Source of the DNA: an uncultured Prevotellaceae bacterium
GTDB lineage: Bacteria; Bacteroidota; Bacteroidia; Bacteroidales; Bacteroidaceae
Length of the DNA stretch: 34,025 nucleotides
Assembly (NCBI GenBank): GCA_946184125.1
Contig: CAMHEL010000021.1
Span: forward strand, 1 to 34,025
Reading direction: 5' to 3'
Shown here: in pieces, positions 1 through 6,740 of the stretch
Layout of the letters: each line of letters starts with the position of its first letter
How positions within the stretch are numbered: position 1 is the first letter of the stretch
Notes under the pieces: generated by a model
What the model saw: only the letters and a program-made list of their open reading frames with translations
What the model was told of the DNA's origin: nothing
The model's database searches: none
Translations under genes and position numbers: made by a program

Positions 1-1
1 C

Positions 2-796
2 AAGATGGTGAAGGCACGCAACATCAAGGAATACAACCAGAAATACGTCAACCATGAGCTCAACCCCGCCGAGGGGCACGAGTACATGCCCTATATCGTC
101 GTCATCATCGATGAGTTCGGCGACCTCATCCTCACCGCCGGCAAGGAGATAGAACTTCCCATCGCACGTATCGCGCAGCTGGCCCGAGCCGTGGGCATAC
201 ACATGGTCATCGCCACCCAGCGACCCACCACCAGCATCATCACCGGTAACATCAAGGCCAACTTCCCCGGGCGCATGGCGTTCAGGGTCAGTGCCATGAT
301 AGACTCACGCACCATCCTCGACCGTCCCGGCGCCAACCAGCTCGTGGGCAAGGGCGACATGCTCTTCCTCAACAGCAGCGAGCCGGTGCGCGTGCAGTGC
401 GCCTTCATCGACACCCCGGAGGTGGAGCAAGTGAACAACTACGTGCACGACCAGCCAGGACCACAGTACCCATTGGAGCTCCCCGAGCCACCGAGCGACG
501 AGGGCAGCATGGCCGACAGCGTGGGCGGTGGCGGCGGCAACTTCGACTCCGTCAAGCTCGACCCGCTCTTCGAGGAAGCAGCACACCGCGTCGTGCTCAC
601 ACAGCAGGGCTCCACAAGCATGATACAGCGACGGTTCATGATAGGATACAACCGTGCCGGGCGAATCATGGACCAACTCGAGAAAACAGGCATCGTAGGT
701 CAGGCACAGGGCGCCAAGCCGAGAGAAGTGCTCATCAACGATGAAAACACCCTCAACACGCTCATACAGCGAATCAAAACAGAGGGAATAGCTTAG
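2..796 (+). CDS. ftsK: DNA translocase FtsK, C-terminal part (5' truncated by window edge)
   Basis: This is the C-terminal 264 residues of an FtsK/SpoIIIE family DNA translocase, the hexameric septal ATPase that pumps chromosome ends apart at division and helps XerCD resolve dimers. The reading frame is open to the window edge, so the N-terminal membrane segments and Walker A motif lie outside. Visible are a Walker B-type strand with acidic end (IVVIIDEFGDL, near residue 31 of the visible part), the following motor core with an ATQRPTT segment and the conserved DRPGANQLVGKGDML stretch, and a C-terminal winged-helix gamma domain (about the last 75 residues) that in the family reads the KOPS polarity sequence. 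A Gly/Ser-rich linker separates motor and gamma domain. The lolA-like gene starts 51 nt downstream, so the two are probably co-transcribed. Family assignment is very secure. Confidence 0.96.
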   Translation, partial: KMVKARNIKEYNQKYVNHELNPAEGHEYMPYIVVIIDEFGDLILTAGKEIELPIARIAQLARAVGIHMVIATQRPTTSIITGNIKANFPGRMAFRVSAMIDSRTILDRPGANQLVGKGDMLFLNSSEPVRVQCAFIDTPEVEQVNNYVHDQPGPQYPLELPEPPSDEGSMADSVGGGGGNFDSVKLDPLFEEAAHRVVLTQQGSTSMIQRRFMIGYNRAGRIMDQLEKTGIVGQAQGAKPREVLINDENTLNTLIQRIKTEGIA

Positions 797-847
797 AAAT
801 ACATTATATCCATAGCGTTCCCATCACCCACATAACTCCCAAATAAT

Positions 848-1459
848 ATGAAAAAATCTATCATCACCCTCGCATGTGCCCTCCTCGCCGCCATCACCGT
901 TGGGGCACAGAATGCCGACAAAGCAAAAGCCGTGCTCGACAAGACTGCCGCCCTCGTGGGCAACAAAGGCGGCGCAAGCGCACATTTCACCATGACAGGC
1001 AACAAGGCGGGAACCATCGCAGGCGACATCGCCATCAAGGGCAATAAGTTCAAGGCAACCACGGCCGACGGCACCTTCTGGTACAACGGCAATACACAGT
1101 GGGCGTATGTGAAAAGCACCGACGAGGTGAACATCAGCACACCAAACGAGGGGCAACAGGCACAGATGAACCCCTACTCGTTCATCAACCTGTATAAAAA
1201 CGGCTACGACCTCTCGATGACCACTGCAAAAGGCAATCATGAGATACACCTCAAGGCGAAGGACGCAAAAAGGAAAATCAAGGAGGTGTTCATCACTGTC
1301 AACAGCAAGACCAACCTGCCCTCGAAGGTGAGGATGCTGCAAGGAGGAAAATGGTCCACCATCAGCATCAGCAATTTCAAGAAGGCCAACCTCAGCGACG
1401 CCATGTTCACCTTCAACCCCAAAGACTATCCCGACGCGGAAATCGTCGACCTGAGATAG
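848..1459 (+). CDS. lolA: LolA-like outer membrane lipoprotein carrier protein
   Basis: The product is 203 residues with a cleavable signal peptide (MKKSIITLACALLAAITVGAQ, cleavage near residue 20), so it is periplasmic. It has the size and beta-rich character of the LolA/LolB fold, the incomplete beta-barrel that ferries lipoproteins from the inner to the outer membrane. The recognisable core is the TADGTFWYNGNTQWAY segment (about residues 76-91) and the late FTFNPKDYPDAEIVDLR ending, both typical of Bacteroidota LolA-like proteins. Its place directly behind ftsK matches the usual arrangement in Bacteroidota. The start has a short AT-rich leader and no strong Shine-Dalgarno sequence, which is normal for the phylum. 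Direct lipoprotein transport by this copy is inferred from the family, not shown. Confidence 0.85.
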   Translation: MKKSIITLACALLAAITVGAQNADKAKAVLDKTAALVGNKGGASAHFTMTGNKAGTIAGDIAIKGNKFKATTADGTFWYNGNTQWAYVKSTDEVNISTPNEGQQAQMNPYSFINLYKNGYDLSMTTAKGNHEIHLKAKDAKRKIKEVFITVNSKTNLPSKVRMLQGGKWSTISISNFKKANLSDAMFTFNPKDYPDAEIVDLR

Positions 1460-1505
1460 TGCTTTCCTGTCATCGATTGTTACAGAGCATATTGATAACT
1501 AACTT

Positions 1506-3029
1506 ATGAAAACAGCAAAGAAACTGAACCGGTGGCAGCTCATACGCCTTCTCAGGAAGCACACCAAACTGTCGGAGAAGAGGAGCATGGCGCTCACACA
1601 GAAGAAAATCGCCAAGGTGTTCATTTACATCATGGGGGGCTTCACCATCCTGTACCTCATCTTCCTGTCGGTCATGCTCGCTCTCATCGCCAACTCGTCG
1701 AAAAGCTTTACCGCAGCCGAGCTGATGTTCAGCATCATGCCCATCATCCTCCTCATCGACTTCTTCTTCCGCTTTGCGGTGCAGCAGACGCCGTCGCAGA
1801 TGGTGAAACCCTACTCACTGCTGCCCATCAGCCGCTACACCTGCATCGACTGTTTCATCTTCAATGCGATGACCAGTTCGGGAAACCTCATCTTCCTCGC
1901 CTTGTTCCTGCCCTACGGCATCATGTCCATCCTCTTCGCTCAGGGCTTCTGGGCTTTCCTCGGTTTCCTCATCGCCGCCATGCTCCTCATCGTGGCCGAC
2001 AGCCTGTGGTACATGCTCGCACGAACCCTCATCAACCGCAAGTATTACTGGTGGGCACTGCCTCTTGGTGTCTACGCCATCATTGCCTCGCCCATCTTCA
2101 TCAAGGGCGACATCGATTTTGAACGTTTCATCGACTTCTACGCCTCCATTGGCGAGGGGGCTGCCCACTGGTCGCCTGTCGTCATGGGAGGCATCATTCT
2201 CCTCATCGCCATCCTGGTGGCCATCAACAGGAAAGTGCAGTATCACAGTGTGTATAGCGAACTGGCTAACACCGAAGTGACAGAAATCAAACATGTCACG
2301 CAACTGCAGCAATTCGACCGTTTCGGACAACTCGGGGAATACCTCAAACTCGAGGTGAAAAGCATCATGCGCAACAAGAACATCCGCAAGGGCTTCATCT
2401 CCGCCACCATCCTCATCCTCATGTTCAGCCTCATCATCTCGTTCACCGACACCTATGGGGCAGGCATGACCAAGTTTCTCATCGTCTATAACTTCGGAAT
2501 CATTGGCATGATGGTCCTGGTGAAGACCATGTGTTTCGAGGGCAACTACATCGACTGCCTGATGGTGCACAAGGAGAACATCATCCAGTTGCTGAAGGCG
2601 AAATACCTGTTGTACACCACGTTGCTGCTGCTGCCGTTGCTCCTTATGATTCCCATCATGGTCATGGGCAAGGGTAATGTGCTGATGCTGCTTGCCATCA
2701 TGGCGCTCACCGCTGGTCCCATGCACGCCGCATTCCTCTACATGGCGATTTTCAACAAGCAGACCATGCCGCTCAACACGAAATTCGTGGGCAAGGGCAT
2801 GATGGAGACCAATTACTGGCAGGTGGTCATCGAAATCGTGGCGTTCATCCTGCCCCTTGTCCTCATACAGGTGGTGCCCCTCATCATGGGCGAGACGGCC
2901 GGCTATCTACTGCTCATCGCCATCGGCGTGGCGTTCGTCGCTCTGTATCCTCGCTGGATACGCGACATCTACCGCCGCATGATGCTCCGCCGCTACGAGA
3001 ACCTCGAGAGTTTCCGCGCTACAAGATAA
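1506..3029 (+). CDS. DUF5687-type polytopic membrane protein (probable ABC-2-like permease)
   Basis: This 507-residue integral membrane protein has a basic N-terminus (residues 1-30) followed by roughly ten or more hydrophobic segments in two blocks. One lies at about residues 35-250 and the other at about 295-485, with a polar stretch between them at about residues 250-290. I see no ATPase motifs. Length, basic N-terminus and two-block topology resemble the Bacteroidota family DUF5687, often found beside an ABC ATP-binding subunit and thought to be an exporter permease. No ATPase gene is adjacent here, so a transport role is inference only. It starts 46 nt after the lolA stop and ends 7 nt before the next gene, so it sits inside a four-gene transcription unit. 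The family call is moderate and comes from recall of the family's shape, not a search. Confidence 0.62.
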   Translation: MKTAKKLNRWQLIRLLRKHTKLSEKRSMALTQKKIAKVFIYIMGGFTILYLIFLSVMLALIANSSKSFTAAELMFSIMPIILLIDFFFRFAVQQTPSQMVKPYSLLPISRYTCIDCFIFNAMTSSGNLIFLALFLPYGIMSILFAQGFWAFLGFLIAAMLLIVADSLWYMLARTLINRKYYWWALPLGVYAIIASPIFIKGDIDFERFIDFYASIGEGAAHWSPVVMGGIILLIAILVAINRKVQYHSVYSELANTEVTEIKHVTQLQQFDRFGQLGEYLKLEVKSIMRNKNIRKGFISATILILMFSLIISFTDTYGAGMTKFLIVYNFGIIGMMVLVKTMCFEGNYIDCLMVHKENIIQLLKAKYLLYTTLLLLPLLLMIPIMVMGKGNVLMLLAIMALTAGPMHAAFLYMAIFNKQTMPLNTKFVGKGMMETNYWQVVIEIVAFILPLVLIQVVPLIMGETAGYLLLIAIGVAFVALYPRWIRDIYRRMMLRRYENLESFRATR

Positions 3030-3036
3030 TCTGGCG

Positions 3037-4440
3037 ATGCGACATCCGTTCCTGTCCTTCCTCCTCACCCTGCTGTCGTGTATCATGACAGTCTCGCCGG
3101 CGGTGGCTGAGGAGTTGAAGCCCCGCTTGGTCGTATTGACCGACATCGCCCCGGCATCCATCGAGCCCGATGACATGGAGTCGATGGTCAGGCTGATGAC
3201 CTATGCCGACCAGGTGGAAATCGAAGCACTCATCACGACCATCGGATGGAACTGCGACCCATACCCCACGGAATGGGCCGACTCGTTGTGGCGTGTCATC
3301 GATGCCTACGGGCACGACGTGAAACAGTTGATGAAACGCTCCGGCCAGAAGCGCTTTTTGTCTTTAGCGGAGGAGCAGGGCAGGCAAGCCATTGGCTACT
3401 GGCCCAGTGCCGACTACCTGAGGAGCCGCGTGGCGATGGGAAGCCAGCGGGCGGGGATAGGTGTCATCGGCGAGCATAACAGCACACCCGGCAGCGACCT
3501 CATCATACGCCTTGCCGACGAGGATGACCCCCGGCCGCTCTGGGTGGCCTCATGGGGTGGTGCCAACACGCTGGCGCAGGCCATCTGGAAAGTGCAGCAC
3601 GAACGCACCGAACAGCAGTTCACCGCTTTCTTGAGGAAACTGAGGGTGTTCACCATCACCGACCAGGACATGGTCTATGCCATGCGCATGAACCGAGCCT
3701 ACAGTTCGCATCAGTGGATGCGGAGGGAGTTTGCACGCGACCTTACTTTTATATGGGATGAGAGTGCATGGCTCTCGCAGAATGAGCTGGGCAAGAACCA
3801 CTGGCAGGACTACGTGCAGTATGTCCAGGGCCATGGCATGTTAGGGAAGGCTTATCCCACCTATAAATGGGGTGTGGAGGGCGACACACCCAGTTGGCTG
3901 CATATCCTCCCCAATGGTCTGCACGACCCCGACGACCCACGGCAGATAGGGTGGGCGGGGTGTTTCAACCGGGATATGTGCCCCGACTCGCTCACCGTGG
4001 CATGGACCAACTGGAGAGCACCGCAGAAAGACATCTCAAGACAGTATGAACTTCGTTTCTACGACGACACCTTCCGCGACTTTGCCGCACGCATGGAATG
4101 GGCCGAGAAGGGAAAGGGCAACCACAACCCCGTCGTCGTCGTTGATGGGAAACAAGGGGTTGCACCCTCAGTGCTCAAGGCGAAGGCCGGTGAAAGACTT
4201 TCCTTTGACGCATCGGAAACCTTCGACCCTGATGGCGACGAGCTGAGTTTTCATTGGTGGATACAGCATGATGCCGGCAACTGCCCCGTCGGCTTGTCAC
4301 TGACAGCCGACGGTCCGAAGGCCTCTCTCGTCATGCCACAGACCAAAGGAGCTGAAATACATGTCGTCGTCGAAGTGCGCGACAAAGGCACCATCCCGCT
4401 TGTCGCTTACAAAAGATTGATAATCGTATCAGACGATTGA
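3037..4440 (+). CDS. Secreted Sde182-like protein with nucleoside-hydrolase-like (DUF1593) domain
   Basis: The 467-residue product begins with a cleavable signal peptide ending near AVAEE (about residue 25). Residues about 30-300 match the Sde182/DUF1593 family, a nucleoside-hydrolase-like fold. The first strand LVVLTDI (Asp36) followed by EPDDMESM (Asp45, Asp46) mimics the Asp cluster that binds calcium in true nucleoside hydrolases, and a VASWGGANTLAQAIW segment follows at about 175-190. The C-terminal 90 residues form an Ig/PKD-like domain with a DPDGDELSFHW motif, as in the Sde182 C-terminal domain. Family members are described as cellulose-binding or glycan-associated in marine degraders; the substrate here is unknown. 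The start is 7 nt after the upstream stop, so it is translated from the same mRNA. A hairpin terminator follows. Confidence 0.85.
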   Translation: MRHPFLSFLLTLLSCIMTVSPAVAEELKPRLVVLTDIAPASIEPDDMESMVRLMTYADQVEIEALITTIGWNCDPYPTEWADSLWRVIDAYGHDVKQLMKRSGQKRFLSLAEEQGRQAIGYWPSADYLRSRVAMGSQRAGIGVIGEHNSTPGSDLIIRLADEDDPRPLWVASWGGANTLAQAIWKVQHERTEQQFTAFLRKLRVFTITDQDMVYAMRMNRAYSSHQWMRREFARDLTFIWDESAWLSQNELGKNHWQDYVQYVQGHGMLGKAYPTYKWGVEGDTPSWLHILPNGLHDPDDPRQIGWAGCFNRDMCPDSLTVAWTNWRAPQKDISRQYELRFYDDTFRDFAARMEWAEKGKGNHNPVVVVDGKQGVAPSVLKAKAGERLSFDASETFDPDGDELSFHWWIQHDAGNCPVGLSLTADGPKASLVMPQTKGAEIHVVVEVRDKGTIPLVAYKRLIIVSDD

Positions 4441-4504
4441 ACCGTCGTTTTCCTTATCGATTAACTAAGTTGGTTTTCATCAACCACTGACTTTCACAGA
4501 ATCG

Positions 4505-4534
4505 CACAGAAGTATTATGCAGTTCTGTGTTTTT
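4505..4534 (+). terminator. Intrinsic terminator of the ftsK-lolA-DUF5687-Sde182-like unit
   Basis: CACAGAA (4505-4511) pairs perfectly with TTCTGTG (4523-4529) across an 11-nt loop and is followed by a T-run (4530-4534) and further Ts. It lies 65 nt after the last stop codon, in the only gap after four closely spaced genes. Confidence 0.7.
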
Positions 4535-4659
4535 CTTTGGTTCGTCAAACGATGGTCCAGGCAGAAACCGCACCATTAGGGACGTCTCACTGATAGTTTT
4601 TCGATTTTTTTCTTTCTCTATAATAAAAGGAAATTATTAACCCTTTAGACAAAGAAATT

Positions 4660-5484
4660 ATGAAAATGTCAGTTTATCATTGGATTTGTGTGCTTGTGAT
4701 GGCACTGTTTCTCGCTTCGTGCAATAAAGTGAGTGTGGATGCCGGCGAAGAGGCCGTCCTGATCAGCAAGCCCTGGTTCTTCGGTCATGGTGGAGTGGAT
4801 GAGAAACCCGTGCGTACCGGTTTCTCGTGGGTGTGGTTCACTACCGACTCACGCATCTTCAAAATCATCCCTCAGAAATATCAGGTAGATATGGAAGACC
4901 TCATCTCTAACGACAACACCCCGTTGGATTTCCACACCGTCATCATCACCCAGATCAAGGAGGGAAAAACTCCCGTACTACTGCAGAACTACGGTGAGGA
5001 TTGGTTCAACACCAATATCTACAACTACTACTGTAACCGCGTGCGTGACTATGTGTCGCAGCACAGTCCCTTCGACTTGATGTCAAACCGTGAGGTGCTC
5101 AACGACATCGACAAGAAAGTGCTTGCTGAGATGCAGGAATACCTTCTGGAACTGTCGAAGGGGAAGGAGTTCCCCGTGGAAATCCGCCACGTCATCATCG
5201 GCAAGGCAAGCCCGAACACAGAGCAGTTGGCTGAGATGAACAGAACGGCAAAGGCCGTGCAGGCCAAGCAGACACAGGAGCGTGAGGTGGAGGTGCAGAT
5301 GGCCCGTGAGAAGGCCGAGCGGCAACGTGCCAAGGCCGACAAAGCCTATATGGAAGAGATGCACCTCAGTTCACAGGACTTCATCAACCTGAAATGGATT
5401 GAGACCGTCGCCTCGAAAAAAGACGCCAACATCGACGTGATGGTGGGACCTGCCACCTCGATGTGGAACGTCAGAAGGGAATAA
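4660..5484 (+). CDS. Band-7/SPFH-like lipoprotein
   Basis: The 274-residue product carries a lipoprotein signal peptide with lipobox LASC and acylated Cys21. It then shows an SPFH/prohibitin-like domain: VDAGEEAVLISKPWFFG (about residues 26-42), a strand-rich region with TPLDFHTVIITQI (about 87-100), and the FPVEIRHVIIGKASPN segment (about 167-182). A charged helix rich in Glu, Arg, Lys and Ala follows (about 185-225) and probably forms a coiled coil. Most SPFH proteins are membrane-spanning scaffolds of the inner membrane; this one is lipid-anchored and so probably faces the periplasm. It stands alone between the terminator upstream and convergent ttcA downstream. I found no clear Bacteroidota promoter in its 219-nt leader, where AT-rich sequence precedes the start. 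Its cellular role is not known from the sequence. Confidence 0.78.
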   Translation: MKMSVYHWICVLVMALFLASCNKVSVDAGEEAVLISKPWFFGHGGVDEKPVRTGFSWVWFTTDSRIFKIIPQKYQVDMEDLISNDNTPLDFHTVIITQIKEGKTPVLLQNYGEDWFNTNIYNYYCNRVRDYVSQHSPFDLMSNREVLNDIDKKVLAEMQEYLLELSKGKEFPVEIRHVIIGKASPNTEQLAEMNRTAKAVQAKQTQEREVEVQMAREKAERQRAKADKAYMEEMHLSSQDFINLKWIETVASKKDANIDVMVGPATSMWNVRRE

Positions 5485-5488
5485 TTTG

Positions 5489-5642
5489 GGAATTAGGAAT
5501 TAGGAATTAGGAATTAGGAATGAGGAATTAAATTAAATGAGGAATTAGGAATGAGGAGTTTAGCGTGGGCTATCTGCTTGGGGACAGTTAGGTCTAAACC
5601 CGTCAAATACCGCTTGATCTTTCATTCCTCATTCCTCATTCC
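5489..5642. repeat. Heptamer repeats (GGAATTA/GGAATGA) with inverted copies
   Basis: From 5489 to 5530 there are six uninterrupted 7-bp units (four GGAATTA, one GGAATGA, one GGAATTA), with two more at 5541-5554. Three units of the opposite orientation (TCATTCC) occupy 5622-5642. The two arms can pair over a loop of about 70 nt in the gap between the convergent lipoprotein and ttcA genes. The inverted array supplies the ttcA stop codon (5636-5638). The structure could end transcription from both sides, but there is no classic U-tract. Confidence 0.85.
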
Positions 5643-6367
5643 TTCAGTTTCCCCTCTTTCAGGAGCGCGCGCCACATACAGGCGCGCGCTTCTGGATTCA
5701 TTTCCTCCACTTGTTGGAAGAGATGCTTGATGGCGGTGCGTTGCGACTGGTGCTCGTAAGGGCAGCGTTTCAGTTGCTTCTGATAACCGCGCAGGGCAGC
5801 GAAGGCTTCGATGTCGGCTTCAGCCGTCATGCACAATGGGCGGATGATGGCCAGCGGCATCTTGCGGAGTTGCAGATAGGCAGGCATGGAACCAAAAAGC
5901 CCCTGATAAAAGAGTCCCAGCAACGTGGTGTGGAGAATGTCGTCCTGATGGTGCCCGAAAGCAATCTTGTTGCAGCCCAGTTCCTGGGCCAGATTGAACA
6001 GTTCTTTGCGGCGGTACCAGGAACAGAGGAAGCAGGGCGACTTGCGTGTGTCGGTGGAGGCATCGAAACTCGTGGTGCGCAGATGGAGCGGCACGCCGAG
6101 ATCGCGACAGAACGCCTCGAGATACGAGGTGTCGCTTTCGTAATGGATGTTGCTCATGCGCACATGGATGGCTTCCAGTTCGAACCGCGGGTGCTGGATG
6201 CGGCGCCGCTTGGCGAGCATCTCGAGCAGGCACAGCGAGTCCTTGCCCCCTGAGAGCCCCACAAGGATACGGTCGTCGTCGTCGATGAGCTGGAAGGTGG
6301 CCATCGCCTTGACCATCCGCTCGCTGATGCGCTTCTCCAGGCGCTGCTCGGGGCTGAGGGCGGGCAT
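5636..6367 (-). CDS. ttcA: TtcA family tRNA 2-thiocytidine synthetase
   Basis: This 243-residue PP-loop ATPase probably thiolates cytidine 32 of certain tRNAs using ATP, a [4Fe-4S] cluster and a sulfur donor. The PP-loop motif SGGKDS is at residues 39-44. The three cysteines expected to hold the cluster are Cys112 and Cys115 (SPCFLCSWYRR) and Cys202 (KRCPYE). The FGHHQDD segment (about 137-143) is also typical. The length is short for TtcA, which is usual in Bacteroidota. It is the last gene of the rplU operon and starts only 4 nt after the DUF486 stop. Its stop codon lies in a heptamer repeat, so the last few residues may vary between strains. A related MesJ/TilS role is unlikely because the CxxC plus single Cys pattern is intact. 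Confidence 0.9.
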   Translation of the reverse strand: MPALSPEQRLEKRISERMVKAMATFQLIDDDDRILVGLSGGKDSLCLLEMLAKRRRIQHPRFELEAIHVRMSNIHYESDTSYLEAFCRDLGVPLHLRTTSFDASTDTRKSPCFLCSWYRRKELFNLAQELGCNKIAFGHHQDDILHTTLLGLFYQGLFGSMPAYLQLRKMPLAIIRPLCMTAEADIEAFAALRGYQKQLKRCPYEHQSQRTAIKHLFQQVEEMNPEARACMWRALLKEGKLKE

Positions 6368-6371
6368 GGCG

Positions 6372-6740
6372 CTATTTCATGAAAACCAGGTAGACGGCGC
6401 AGATGATGAGCAGGAAGGCCAGGAGATGGTTCCAGTGCAGGCTCTGCCCCTGGAAGAGGATGTTGGCGATGACGGCGAACACGCCGAGGCTGATGCACTC
6501 CTGGAGCACCTTCAGCTGCACCAGGTTGAAGGGGCCGCCGTTGCCGTTGAAGCCCATCCTGTTGGCGGGCACCTGGCAGCAGTACTCAAAGAAGGCGATG
6601 CCCCACGACAAGGCGATGACAGCAATCAGGGGCCAGTCCTTGCTGACCCCCGACTGCTGAAGTCTGAGATGCCCATACCAAGCCAGTGTCATGAAGACAT
6701 TGCTGGTGATGAGCAGTATGATGGTATAGAGACCGTTCAT
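6372..6740 (-). CDS. DMT family (DUF486) small membrane protein
   Basis: The 122-residue protein has four hydrophobic helices (about residues 3-22, 37-55, 78-96 and 101-121) and matches the DUF486 family, half-size relatives of the drug/metabolite transporter superfamily. Recognisable positions are MTLAWYGHL near the start, ALSWGIAFFEYCCQVPANRMG (about 43-63) and the FNLVQLKVLQECISL segment (about 71-85). It probably acts as a dimer in the inner membrane; the substrate is unknown. Its ATG overlaps the stop of the upstream oxidoreductase gene by 4 nt (6737-6740), and ttcA follows 4 nt later. It is therefore translationally tied to both and seems a passenger of the operon rather than a functional partner. 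Confidence 0.88.
   Translation of the reverse strand: MNGLYTIILLITSNVFMTLAWYGHLRLQQSGVSKDWPLIAVIALSWGIAFFEYCCQVPANRMGFNGNGGPFNLVQLKVLQECISLGVFAVIANILFQGQSLHWNHLLAFLLIICAVYLVFMK

Noticed and set aside
1815..2726. 303-codon minus-strand frame opposite the DUF5687-type gene
   Set aside because: It is rich in His, Asp and Glu, the typical antisense shadow of a hydrophobic protein gene.
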